Of a stretch of 64,000 bases of DNA, positions 47,689 through 58,720 are shown piece after piece (positions within the stretch are counted from its first letter, which is position 1; each line of letters starts with the position of its first letter). The position numbers and the translations under genes were made by a program. The DNA is taken from the NCBI GenBank assembly GCA_002914845.1, contig JXTC01000064.1:439586-503585 (forward strand). Direction: 5' to 3'. The DNA is from Trema orientale. Lineage: Eukaryota > Streptophyta > Magnoliopsida > Rosales > Cannabaceae. The notes under the pieces are model-generated. The model ran no database searches. It worked only from the letters and a program-made list of their open reading frames with translations, and was not told the DNA's origin.

Positions 47689-50523
47689 ATGGCTGAACTT
47701 GTGATTTCCAGACTTGTGGAGCAGTTGTTTTCACTCGCCCAACGGGAAAAGCTAGGGAAAGACGTTGAAAAGCTCTCGAACAACCTTGCTGCGGTCCAAG
47801 CTGTGCTCTTCGATGCAGATCAAAAACAATTCACGGATCAGTCCGTGAGGCGATGGGTAGATAAGGTCCAAGACTTCTGCTACGAGGCGGATGGCGTGTT
47901 GGATGAGTGGAGGACTGCGATTCTGATATCGGAAGTCAAGAATGAAGAAGAAGCCCAAATCGGTCTTTCTTCGAAGATGGGATGCTTCCCTTGTATACCC
48001 TCTTCTAGCTTTTCTCATAATCATTATCATCGGGCGAGTCTGGGCCGTGGCGTTGCACGCAAGATAATTGAACTGAACAAAATACTGGATGAAATTGTCC
48101 ATGAGAAAGACAGGTACACCTTTGACAGGGGAGACATCGACGAAGGACGACGAAGGACTACCTTCTCCGTCCCATTTCTTAGTAATAAATTTGAAGTATA
48201 TGGCCGAGATGATGAGAAAAGAAATCTAATTAACGAGTTGTTGAGCGACGGAAGCAGACATAAGATGGGCCTTCGTATCATCTCTATTGTGGGGATGGGG
48301 GGAATCGGCAAAACTACTTTGGCCCAACTTGCATATAATGACGAACAGATTAAGGCTCATTTTGAACGGAGAATTTGGGTGCATGTAGGTGATCCTTTCG
48401 ATTTGATCCAGACTGCTGAAGCTATTATTTGTGCCATGAACGCTTCTCTACCTAATTTATCCAGGTTGGAGAGTTTATTAAGTTGTATCGATAATTCTGT
48501 TCGAGGAAAGCGGTTCCTTCTAGTTCTAGACGATGTTTGGACCGAAGATTGGACGCAGTGGGAACCACTAGAGAGATCGCTTAAGCATGGTGCTCTAGGG
48601 AGTAGAATTTTGGTGACAACAAGAAAAGAAAATGTTCCTTTGATGATGAGAGCAAGGTCTCACATTATTTGCCTTGAGACATTATCTAATGAGGATATTT
48701 GGCAAATATTTAAAAAACGAGCATCCTTGGAGGAGAACTGTGTTCATGAGCATGAACATGAATTAGAAGAAATTGGTAGGAGAATTGTGAAGAAGTGTAA
48801 TGGCATTCCACTTGTTGCAACAACGTTAGGAAGTCTCATGTACTCCAAACGCAGTAAACACGAGTGGATATATGTTTTGCATCATCAATTATGGGAGTTA
48901 ACTGATCTTAAGAATACTCTCTTTGCTCCACTCTTGTTGAGTTACTATGATTTATCGCCTCTTGAAAAATGTTGTTTGTTATATTGTTCGCTTTTTCCAA
49001 CAGATTTCGAGATTGACAGAGACGATCTCATTGAATTGTGGATGTCACAGGGTTATTTGGATGAGAGCGAAGATTTTGAGAGAGGTGAAAACTGCTTTAG
49101 GAGTTTAGTCGTGCGATCCTTCTTTCAGGATTTAAAAAACAATTCTCATGGAATAATGACAAAATGCAAGATGCATTATATCATGCGCGACTTTCTTCAA
49201 TTTGTCACAAGAAACAGGTGCTTCACGTGGGAGGTTGAAGATGGTACTGAGAGAGCAAACCAAGAAAATGAAGCCACCCGTCACTGCACCTTACTGCTAA
49301 GGTCCGCAGCTCGAATTCCCATCTCAGTATTCAACAGGAAATTGCGTACACTCTTTGTAATACGCGCAGAAACGTCGACTGCCTTGAACCTTGAGTTGCT
49401 TCCGCGACTCACATTTCTTAGGACATTGTGTTTACGTGGATGTGGCGTTGATAACCTCCCTTCCGGGATTGGGGACCTGATTTATTTGCGATATCTAAAT
49501 TTATCTGATAATTCAGAGCTGAAGAAGTTACCGTACCAGATGTGTGATTTGGTAAACTTACAAACTCTGAGATTGGATGGTTGCACAGAACTTCGGAGCC
49601 TGCCAGGACAAATGGGAAGACTCGTAAACTTGCGGCATCTCTACATTGACGGGTGCTATCAGCTAGAGGAATTGCCAAAAGGGATCCGGGAGCTAGCTTC
49701 TCTTAGGACACTCGATGCCTTCATCGTACCTCGTAATTACCTCAACAATAAGAAAGCGATGAAACTTGGAGATTTGAATAAGCTTGAAGGCTTTCGAGGG
49801 TATCTCTGTATACATGGCATTGGGAACTTAGACGATGCAAGCGACGCCAAGAAAGTGGAGCTCAGGAATAAGCGAGACCTTGTTGATTTGAAGCTAAATT
49901 TTTTGCAGCGCACTGGGCCAATGAGAACAGAAGATGAGTCAAAGGCTTTACTAGAAGCCTTCGAACCACCTCCAAGCTTGGTTTCTCTAGAAATTAGAGA
50001 ATACTATGGCGCAGCGTTTTCAAAATGGATGGATTGCCTAGTTAATTTGAGAAGGCTTGTACTTAATGGCTGCCCCAACTGTAAAACTTTACCGCCTCTT
50101 GGAAAACTGCCTGCCCTTGAAATCCTCCATATAGAACTCATGGCCAAGGTGGAAAAAGTGGGGCCCGAGTTTCTAGGGGTGGAACTTGGCGGTGACGAAA
50201 TGGAGATAGAAAGCTGCTCAGTGTCGTTTCCGAAGCTGGAAGAACTCTGTTTTCAGGACCTGGACAGCTGGGAAGCCTGGTCAGGGTTCAGTTATTACCC
50301 AGTGACGGTAATGCCATCCCTTCGTTTCTTGAAAATTTCAAATTGTAGCAGACTAAGAACACTTCCCGACTTCATGCGAAGAACTCGTGTTCAGGAACTG
50401 ACGATTGATAGCTGTCCAAGTCTTGAGGGATCTTGCCGAGAAGGGGTGGGAGAGGATTGGTCAAAAATCTGTCACATCCCGAATATCCGAATAGTTAGAA
50501 TTCCTCAAGCTGATAGCGAGTAA
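47689..50523 (+). CDS. CC-NB-LRR (CNL) disease-resistance protein, 944 aa
   Basis: This is an intact single-exon CNL of usual length and would act as an intracellular immune receptor. The start MAELVISRLVEQLFSLA is canonical for RGA-type CNLs. The coiled coil has EADGVLDEW (66-74). NB-ARC has P-loop GMGGIGKTT (202-210), kinase 2 FLLVLDDVW (276-284), RNBS-B GSRILVTTR (304-312), GIPLVA (372-377) and RNBS-D LLYCSLFP (430-437). The MHD position reads MHY (495-497), a GAT-to-TAT type change at an ADP-sensing residue. LRRs run from about 540 to 930 (LRTLCLRGCGVDNLP, LPPLGKLPALEIL). Changes at MHD aspartate can make CNLs auto-active or inactive, so its signalling state is uncertain. A potential 3' UTR intron donor (cag|gttagt) lies at 50583-50585. 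Confidence 0.95.
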   Translation: MAELVISRLVEQLFSLAQREKLGKDVEKLSNNLAAVQAVLFDADQKQFTDQSVRRWVDKVQDFCYEADGVLDEWRTAILISEVKNEEEAQIGLSSKMGCFPCIPSSSFSHNHYHRASLGRGVARKIIELNKILDEIVHEKDRYTFDRGDIDEGRRRTTFSVPFLSNKFEVYGRDDEKRNLINELLSDGSRHKMGLRIISIVGMGGIGKTTLAQLAYNDEQIKAHFERRIWVHVGDPFDLIQTAEAIICAMNASLPNLSRLESLLSCIDNSVRGKRFLLVLDDVWTEDWTQWEPLERSLKHGALGSRILVTTRKENVPLMMRARSHIICLETLSNEDIWQIFKKRASLEENCVHEHEHELEEIGRRIVKKCNGIPLVATTLGSLMYSKRSKHEWIYVLHHQLWELTDLKNTLFAPLLLSYYDLSPLEKCCLLYCSLFPTDFEIDRDDLIELWMSQGYLDESEDFERGENCFRSLVVRSFFQDLKNNSHGIMTKCKMHYIMRDFLQFVTRNRCFTWEVEDGTERANQENEATRHCTLLLRSAARIPISVFNRKLRTLFVIRAETSTALNLELLPRLTFLRTLCLRGCGVDNLPSGIGDLIYLRYLNLSDNSELKKLPYQMCDLVNLQTLRLDGCTELRSLPGQMGRLVNLRHLYIDGCYQLEELPKGIRELASLRTLDAFIVPRNYLNNKKAMKLGDLNKLEGFRGYLCIHGIGNLDDASDAKKVELRNKRDLVDLKLNFLQRTGPMRTEDESKALLEAFEPPPSLVSLEIREYYGAAFSKWMDCLVNLRRLVLNGCPNCKTLPPLGKLPALEILHIELMAKVEKVGPEFLGVELGGDEMEIESCSVSFPKLEELCFQDLDSWEAWSGFSYYPVTVMPSLRFLKISNCSRLRTLPDFMRRTRVQELTIDSCPSLEGSCREGVGEDWSKICHIPNIRIVRIPQADSE

Positions 50524-52239
50524 CTGCAACAACATCCAGCAGTATAATTCTGCCCTCCAGTGAGGGTCTTTCGCACATTTCAGGTTAGTATATCTTCTCT
50601 GCTACCATTTCTGTCGCTATAACTTGGAAGAGTTTGTCAATCATTGTGAATTGTGATATTCTTTTAATTTTTCATTTTAGAGGCCTCTTTTTTTTTTTTT
50701 TTTGGACAAGATAGAATCGATTTCCCAAACTGGTAGCAGGAAAGAATACAGCAAAAATGTCGACTTTTCGAGGATTACAAGATCATGTTTGGACCCTCTG
50801 TTCTTCATTCGTATTAGCAAAATTTCAATTTTCACTAACCACTCGTAATATTTTAAAAAGTAAATTAAGGGATCATTCCCATATTCGTGTGTTAATGGAA
50901 GCATTATTATCAAAATTATTAGTTGGATAAACGATAGTTGATTTATCAACTATAACTGTTCTGACTAGGACATGTATTTGGTCACAGGGAAGGCATTGGT
51001 TAGAGACAGTTTCTCCTCTTGTGGTGTGGTGGGTATATACGATCTGATACTATGTGCCATTCCATCTCGTAAGTTTCCTCTTCTCCCAACATGGAGAGCC
51101 TCTCTGTTGTAATCCAAGACCACGTCAAGCACCAGGCTGTCAGAAAATGTTCAATGAGCCAACCTAAAGCTCCTATTCAAGAATGATTGGAAGGTGATTT
51201 ATGTTATTATTTCCTTTCACTTTTCATTTGAAATGTCTTTTTAATTTTTCTTACTGGTCGCCTTGTGACATAGACGAAATAATGCTCATTGTTGTTGTTG
51301 GTTAAAGTATTGAATTCTATTATTTTAGTGCATTGGTGCAACAATTTTCCATTGATATCCTTTTCTCCCTTGTCAATTAAAATTCTCTTGCATTCTTTCT
51401 TTTTTTCTTCCTTTTTTTCTTTTGATAGATGTTTACAGTGTTATAGCTAGTGGGAAAGAAACAGCTTTAAAATTTTTCTTTTCTGCTACCGATATGGTCG
51501 TCTTTGAGAAATATAAAATCTGAAAACATGTTAGTTCAGCTGTAACTTTGTCTGTTCTGTGCTATTTCTGTATCGTGGATGAGCATAATTTTGACATTAA
51601 TTCTTTTCATAATTTGTAATTCCTCTCGGTCACCATTTTAATTATTTCTCTTGATGCATATTTTAGATCTTGTGGTACGACAATTTTTTTTCATTTCAAA
51701 ATTTTGCGTCCATGTATTAGCTAAAGACAAATTAGGACAAGACATCAGCACTATATTTCATTTGATTTTCAACAAAAGGAGCATGCGTGAAACACCTGTT
51801 CACATTTTGTTTCATTTTCAATGAGATTTTTATATCAAATCAAGCAATATTTGGAAAATCAGAATAAAGATGCATTTGACTGTTTGAATTTAAAAAACAA
51901 ACAGCCGCGCAAATAGACAAGAACACGTTTCAAAACATATACCAGCAGTGCTATTTGGAAGAAAAAAGTAGAACACATGAGGCGGATCAAATAAAATATA
52001 ATAGAAAGGAATAATATGAAATATGGTGCTTATTTAGATAGTTTATTGTTTTCTAAAATAAAAAAAGTAATTGAATTTTCTTTTAAAAAGATATTTACTT
52101 ATTATTTCATTTTAAAAAATAAAAAATATAAAATAAAAGTATATCCATAATTCAAGACCAAAATAACACAGCCTTTTTCTGCGGTGTAAAGACTAACAAA
52201 TTAAGTCATTACTTTTTTTTTTTCTCCTTTTAATGAAAC
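50524..52239. other. Downstream of the second CNL; no further gene seen
   Basis: The region probably includes the CNL 3' UTR. Poly-T lies at about 50690-50703 and the AT content rises after 51900. Short open frames have no recognisable similarity. Confidence 0.4.
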
Positions 52240-52811
52240 TAGGGATGGCAATATAACCCATGGTTACGGGTATCCGTGGTTATCCGATCCGAATGGGGAG
52301 GGGAAAAACCGCTCAAGCGGGAAAAATGACCGGGACGGGGAATAACCGTACCGTTAATATGCGGGTATGGTGCGGGGACGGTATTAGTATAATCCGCACC
52401 GTACCCGCCCCGATATATATATTTACATAGAAAAATTATTATACATATAAATATCTATTTAATTTTACACTATCTATATTATTATATCTTTGGTAAAATA
52501 ATAATTTTGGAGAGTTATATGTACTTATATATTTAAATTTTAGAGTTTAAAAATTATTAGTATATTGTTGTGTTTAATATTTTGTTGATTATGAAAAGGA
52601 TTTAGTATTTTCATCTTAATTTTTTAATATTTTAATATTATCAATGGGTAATGGGTAACGGCGGTTTTCCCCGTTATCCATTGGTTAATACCCGCACCGT
52701 CCCCGCATCCAAAAGAATGGTTAATGGGGCGGGTATGGTATTGTGATTGGCTTTCGGGGATGGGGATGGTAATTAAAAAACCGTCCCCGATCCGCCCCAT
52801 TGCCATTCCTA
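52240..52811. mobile_element. Non-autonomous hAT-like element, 572 bp
   Basis: The left end tagggatggcaat and the reversed right end taggaatggcaat form a 13-bp TIR with one mismatch. A perfect 8-bp duplication aatgaaac lies at 52232-52239 and 52812-52819. Subterminal DNA is rich in ggggacgg/ccgtcccc and ggtat/cggtt motifs, around an AT-rich middle. No coding sequence is present. The perfect duplication suggests a fairly recent insertion. Confidence 0.93.
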
Positions 52812-53925
52812 AATGAAACCATGTAGTTAGAAGGAGCACCAGACAAATTGAGCAGCATCCCAACTAGGTCAAAAAGTATGACCTTAATAATGCGATCTTA
52901 TATTATCTCTCCTTTGGTTGTATTCACTCCATTATTTGAGCTTTGAGAAGCCAAGGTGGAGTGGGACGCAAGCCGACCAGAAAGTTTTTTTGTTTTTTTT
53001 GAAAGGCAGACCAGAAAGTTTGATTCCGCTTCTTTATTGTTTTTCAGTTTATCAAGAACAAAAGAACTTTGATTCCATAATCTTTCTTTATTTTGTTCCT
53101 TTCCTTTTTTTTCTTTCTCCTTTTTGACGGAAATATGCCTTCTTTATCTCTTGTGGCCGACAATTCTGATCCATTCATGGTTGGTATACTTTTAAAAAGC
53201 TCGATGCAGATGATGAATTATTGGTACCCTTAAAGTTTCTAGTCAGCTTTAATTTAGATAAGCCAGTTGGGACCCTCCAAGAAATAGTGATCCATTAAAA
53301 TTTCGGAAAAACCAGGCCAATATTCGCTATATTAATTTTCTTTTTTCGCTCGAGCGCCTATACTAATTCTCTATTTAAAGCTCGTGGAATATCAAGCTTG
53401 GGAAGTTAATAATTGATGAAGACATAACCCTTTCGGGATTTTGAAAACAGAAATGATATGTAATATATGACCAAGAAGAATAACACAAACTTTTGCAGGA
53501 TACTCTTTGATATTCAATGAATTGAACGCTGCACTCTTATCACGACAAAACTAGAAGAGTAAATTTTGATTTAGTAATTGAAATTTACGTATTCATTTTG
53601 CAGGAATTTTAATCAGTTAAATGCTCCAAAATGGAGAATTTAATTCATAAGTGCAAACATGTTATTTAAAGAGATTATTCTATGTGAAATTCAATATTCT
53701 TTTTATTTTGAAAAGGAATATCAATTTGAGACTGATTTGCTTCATTAGGCAAACTACCTAATCTGAATTTAGGAATACTCTTTCCAAATTGGGAGATGTA
53801 TAATCCCTATTTATTAGTTTAAATTTGTAGGGATAATATAAAAGTCTTAATGATGTTATGATTTTTAAATTTTAAAGGATTTACTGAGAATTCTCTCTCT
53901 ACTTTTTCCTCTTTTTGTTTTTACT
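52812..53925. other. Gene-free stretch
   Basis: No coding sequence, RNA gene or repeat is recognised. T-rich runs lie at 52985-53000 and 53100-53125. Confidence 0.4.
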
Positions 53926-54258
53926 CTCTACAAAAAAGTTACTATTTAGTGATAATTTTTCTTTTTTGACTAAAAGTTATATTTAGTCACAATTAAAAAA
54001 ATTTATGGCTAAAAGTTAATATGCATTTAGTCACAAGTTGTCACCAATGTATTTTAGTCATATCATTTTACATATATTAATGAAATTAGTTCTCACTAAA
54101 AGTATATTCAGTCACAATAGATTATACTTTTTTGTGAATAAAATTTTTAGCTACGGGCTTTTTAGTCACAATATAATGACAATAACATTCTTTTAGTTAT
54201 AAATTTTAAAATTTGTCACAAATGTTGTTGCGATTAGAAGTGAAGTTTTTTTGTAGTG
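53926..54258. mobile_element. CACTA-type MITE
   Basis: The reversed right end reads cactacaaaaaaactt and the left end ctctacaaaaaagtta, a CACTA terminus with one change on the left. The interior repeats tttagtcaca and gtcacaa motifs in both orientations, like the subterminal repeats of CACTA elements. Flanking triplets act and ctt do not match, so the 3-bp duplication is not preserved. It is non-coding. Confidence 0.8.
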
Positions 54259-54634
54259 CTTGTTGAAATTAGAAAATAAAAAGCATCACGATTATAGAAA
54301 TTTAAGAGAAGAAAGATTTCATGGAAAAGAAGATTTGTTTCATCGAACCAGTACTTTAGGGGTATAAAAAGAGCCCAAAAATCCAAAATCCAATGGGCCA
54401 GCTTGAAAAAACTTGACTCGAATTGACTCGAACTCGGCCCGAGCACGATGTGACTCGAGCCCAATTATTCGAGTTCGAGCTTAGTATTTTTTACATGAAC
54501 TGGCCAGAAGCCCAAACACAAACCCTCATCTTAAAAACTTGAAAACACAAAAAGTTATTAAAATTTAAAAATAAAAGCTGAATTAAACGTAAAATTTTAA
54601 ACAAGATATATTTCTTAATTATTTTCTATTGAAA
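54259..54634. other. Short gene-free stretch with ctcga/gagcc motifs
   Basis: The region 54415-54480 repeats gactcga, cgagcc and ttcgag motifs resembling hAT subterminal DNA, but no ends were found. Confidence 0.35.
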
Positions 54635-55600
54635 TCATTCAAAAGTTTGCCTCAAATTTTTTTTTTTTTGTATTTTTTTACATTATACTCTATGTTTATT
54701 TTGTTTTAAAAGCCTGAAAATCAAAATCAACCCATATGTAAAGCCTCGCTGCACTCTTATCAAATAAAAAATGTTAGCTACCAAAAACTTAATATACAAG
54801 GGAATATTTAAGTAGTTCCAAGTGCTGTAATGGGGATTTAATGTGTTTCCTACTTCTTGACATTGTTTTTGAACCTCTTCGGCATAAGCCTGGCATCATG
54901 GGTCTAAATCGGGCCGTCCGAGCCCTGACAGGCTCGTGTTTGGGTTTTTGGGTTTCATAATATTTGTGAAAATTAGGTCTTGTATGATATTTTTATTAAA
55001 AAAAAAATTAGAAAAATATCGTGGTCTTTGTTTTTTAAAGGTTCGGTATGGTTTTTATTAGAAAAATAATATTTTAAAAAAATATTTAGAAAAATACAAT
55101 TTTTTTAAAATAGTAACTAGTAACCGGTAATTAATTTTGAGTACTGGTAACTAGTAACTAAACGTATTTATAAATGGTATATAACTGATAACTGGTAAAC
55201 GGTAAAACTGGCAACTAGTAACTATTTTAAAAATGATATTTTTCTAAAACTTTTTTAAAAGTGATATTTTTCTAATAAAAACTGTACAATAATTAAAAAA
55301 AAAACTTATCTCTGTATTTTTGTAATTCTTTTTTATTTTTATATGTAAAAATGTTAGAAATCTATAATATTAATTCAGGTCGAGGCGAGCCTGGCTTAGA
55401 TTAATGAAAGTGAAGCCTAAGGCCCAACCCTGAAAGCTTCAGCTTAATCTTAGGGCCGAGCTTCGGGCTTTACATTCAGGTGGAGTTTGATTTTTGTGCT
55501 TTTGAAATCAAAATAAAAATATTAAAAATAAAACATGACATAAAAAATACAAAAAAACAAAACAAAAAATTGGGGCAAACTTTTGAATGATTTAACTTTT
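54635..55600. repeat. Inverted repeat structure, about 1 kb
   Basis: The left arm at about 54635-54750 (aaatcattcaaaagtttgcc, poly-T, gtaaagcc) pairs with the reverse complement of about 55445-55600 (aaatcattcaaaagtttgcc, T-rich, gtaaagcc). Between the arms lies the ACTAGT-rich repeat copy 2 at about 55020-55290 and gggcc-rich sequence at 54910-54935 and 55410-55465. It is probably a decayed DNA transposon. No transposase is seen. Confidence 0.6.
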
Positions 55601-56731
55601 TTAACTAGTACTGTTACCCTTTTTCTTCCCTTCATATATATTTTTTTTGTTCTAAAAAAAATAATGTTTTGAGATGTTATTTTATTTTATTTGTTTAGAT
55701 TAGGAATTAGGGGACACTCCAGAGTCAAGCAAAGGCAATTCGCGCATCAGATAACAGGGGCACATTACCCCTACATTAATAAAATCCTTTCTTTTTCAGT
55801 AAGTTGACTCATATTCTTTTCCAGCTAGATAATTAACGAATAAGTCATCAATTATCTTAGATAGATAAAAAGCAAGTGAGACTTTTCAATAATTAACATC
55901 TGGATACCTTTACCATAAAGTATATCAAATCCTCGATTAATTTCCATGCACATATACTATTCTTTTTTAAATACTTTCATTTATTTTCTTTTTGTTTTTC
56001 TTTGTTCGTTGCTTGCCTTGTAGTATTGCGCTTTTGCATATTTCGTTCTTCATTAGTTAGCTCCACATATATTCACATTATTATCCCAAAATTAGTTACT
56101 TTTATAACTATACATAGTCACACTCAATATATACTCTCCCTGCTTCGTTTAGCCGATTAAAGTATATGTATACAAATGATATATGCATAAATGTGTGTGT
56201 GTGTATATATATATATATAGATGTTATTTGAAGTTGAATGTGGATACATCTTCATTGAGTAGGACTGTTAATCCATCACACATTTCATCCTTGAAAGTTC
56301 CCAGCTGGTGCTCTACTCGGAATAATAAACGAAAATATCAAAAGTTTCCTCTGCTTTTCCTACCAAAATCATAATTGACCTCAAAATTCGTTTCGTATTC
56401 CTTTCCCAATGTACAAGTTAATAATCTCAAACTCTTAAATTAGAATATATATACATATACATTAATCCACTGTTAGAAGGGACAGTTGTAATTGGCTAGC
56501 ATGGTGCATACTTTTTCTTTTCATTTGATCTTAGTTTGTTCGTTGCTTGCCTTGTGGTTTCGAATATTTTCTTCGATAGCTTTCCTTGCTCTACCATTCA
56601 TAAAACTGCATTGGCAAGAAAAAAATTATAGAACAGCCAACAAATTACAACACAGCAACCAATTGACCATCAAAAATCTCCTCTTTCTATTCTCTCATTT
56701 CTCTCAACCAACAACATTAATCACGCACTAC
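55601..56731. other. Upstream region of the CNL pseudogene
   Basis: A phrase tttgttcgttgcttgccttg occurs twice (about 56004 and about 56532), a short direct duplication. GT/TA dinucleotide runs lie at 56191-56219. The frame of the CNL extends 80 codons upstream of its usual start (from 56492), but that part has no CNL similarity and is likely leader sequence. Confidence 0.5.
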
Positions 56732-58720
56732 ATGGCCGAAGCTCTGGTTTCCGCAGTCCTGGAGCAGTTGGCTTCCTTCGCCGGTCAACAAATACAACGA
56801 GAATGGAATCTGGTCAGCGGCATTGAGGGGAAAGTCAAGAATCTCAGCAGCAATCTTGAAGCCATTGAAGCGGTGCTCGTGGATGCAGAGAAAAGGCAGA
56901 TCAAGGAGGAAAGTGTGAAGCGCTGGTTACTTAAACTCAGGCAAGTGTCCTATGAAATAGATTGTGTCCTGGATGAGTGGAATACAGCGACTATGGTCAG
57001 CCCAGATGATCTTGAAAAGAAGCCTCTTTTCAAGAAGGTATGCGCCCTTGCAATTTCTTCTTGTTTTCAACATGGTCAAGTTCATCGCGTGGGTCTAAGT
57101 CATCGAATAGCTCACAAGATAGAAGAATTGAATGAGGAATTAAACAATATTTCCAGAGAGAAAGAAGGATACACTTTTAAAACGACTAGTTTCATTGAAC
57201 ATGAGCATCCAAAGACTACATCTTTCATTGATGTGTCTGAAGTGCATGGTAGAGATGCAGAAAAGAACATTTTAGTGAGCAAGTTGCTGAGTGAGAGCAG
57301 CGAAGTTGCTAGGAGGGGGCACGATATCATTCCTATCGTAGGAATGGGGGGAATTGGTAAAACTACTTTAGCCCAACTTGTATTTAATGATGAAAAAGTT
57401 AGTGCTCATTTTGATTTGAAAATTTGGGTATGTGTATCGGAACCTTTTGATGAGATGACAATTGCTAGAGCAATTGTTGAAGCTCTTAAAGTCAAAGATG
57501 GGCATAAACTTGTTGAGTTTGAAGCTTTACTAAAATATATTTGTGAATCAATGATGGGGAAGAGATTTTTTCTTGTCCTAGATGATGTGTGGACTGAAGA
57601 TGATAGGAAATGGGAACAATTAGAAAGTTCTCTTAGGAATGGTGCTGTTGGAAGTAAAATTTTAGTAACGACTCGAAAAGAGAATGTTGCTGTTATGCTG
57701 AGAGCAAAGGCTCGGATGATGACTCTTGAATTTTTATCTGAGGAGGTTTGTTGGTCAATATTTAGTCAACTAGCATTTTTAGATAACGGCATGACTGAAG
57801 AACAAGAAAAAATTGGAAGGCAAATTGCACACAAGTGCAAGGGCTTGCCTCTTGTCGCAAAAACATTAGGAAGTCTTATGCGTTTCAGGAAATTTACCAA
57901 AGAACGCTGGGAGGAAGTTTTGCATAGTGAACTATGGGAATTAGGAGATCATGTTGAAAACAGAGTTTTTGTTCCATTCTTGTTGAGCTATCATGATTTG
58001 CCTCCGCTAGAAAAACGTTGCTTATTATATTGTTCCTATTTTGAGAAAGACTATGAAATTGATAGAGATGAACTGATTAAATTGTGGTTGTCCTAAGGTT
58101 TTTTAAGTAGTAAAACAGACTACCAGAGAAAAGGTGTAGATTGCTTTGAGAATTTGGCTGCACGTTCTTTTTTTCAAGATTTTGAAAAAGATGAAAATGG
58201 AGACATTATAGGATGCAAGATGCATGATATAGTGCATGATCTTGTTATGTTCCTGACAAAAAATGAGTGTATAAATACAATAATAAATTCAAAAGAGGAG
58301 GCACTGAAGCTAGTAGATGAGAAGGCTTTTCATTGTACGTTAGTGCTGGAGTCTGGGGCACAAATTCCTGCCTCAATTTACAATAAAAAGAGTCTGCGCA
58401 CACTGTGTGTTAAAAATTTGGGCAGCGAAACTACTGTAAAATGGGATCTATTGTCAAGTCTAACTTGTCTTAGGACTTTAAGTTTGCATAACTGCAAACG
58501 ATTATCAAATAATATTGATAAATTGATACACTTGAGGTATCTTAGTATCCATCACCAGTACGAATATATCAAATTGCCGGAGTCCCTGTGCCATTTGGTC
58601 AATTTGCAAACTTTAGAACTGAGAGGCCTTGTACGTGCTCTTCCAAACGGAATTGGAAAGCTCGTTAACTTACGACATTTGTATCTTGCTAAGCATATTG
58701 TTCTTCCCAAAGCATATTAA
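56732..58720 (+). pseudogene. CNL pseudogene, one nonsense codon and truncated LRR
   Basis: The canonical start MAEALVSAVLEQLASFA is at 56732. Domains follow CNL order: coiled coil with EIDCVLDEW (75-83), P-loop GMGGIGKTT (204-212), kinase 2 LVLDDVW (281-287), RNBS-B GSKILVTTR (307-315), GLPLVA (371-376), RNBS-D LLYCSYF (431-437). Codon 455 (58094-58096) is TAA where relatives have glutamine (LWLSQG), a single C-to-T type change. The same frame continues through an intact KMHD near 496-499 into about four LRRs and ends at 58720, far short of the usual LRR length. A protein stopping at 454 would lack MHD and LRR. It shares its subfamily with the fragment at 97-452. Confidence 0.92.

Noticed and set aside
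54347..54500. Possible hAT element end starting ttaggggtataaaaagagccc
   Set aside because: No matching opposite terminus or 8-bp duplication was located.
56492..56731. An 80-residue N-terminal extension of the CNL pseudogene with a hydrophobic stretch
   Set aside because: The canonical CNL start lies at 56732 and the extension has no CNL similarity; it is probably leader sequence that happens to be open.
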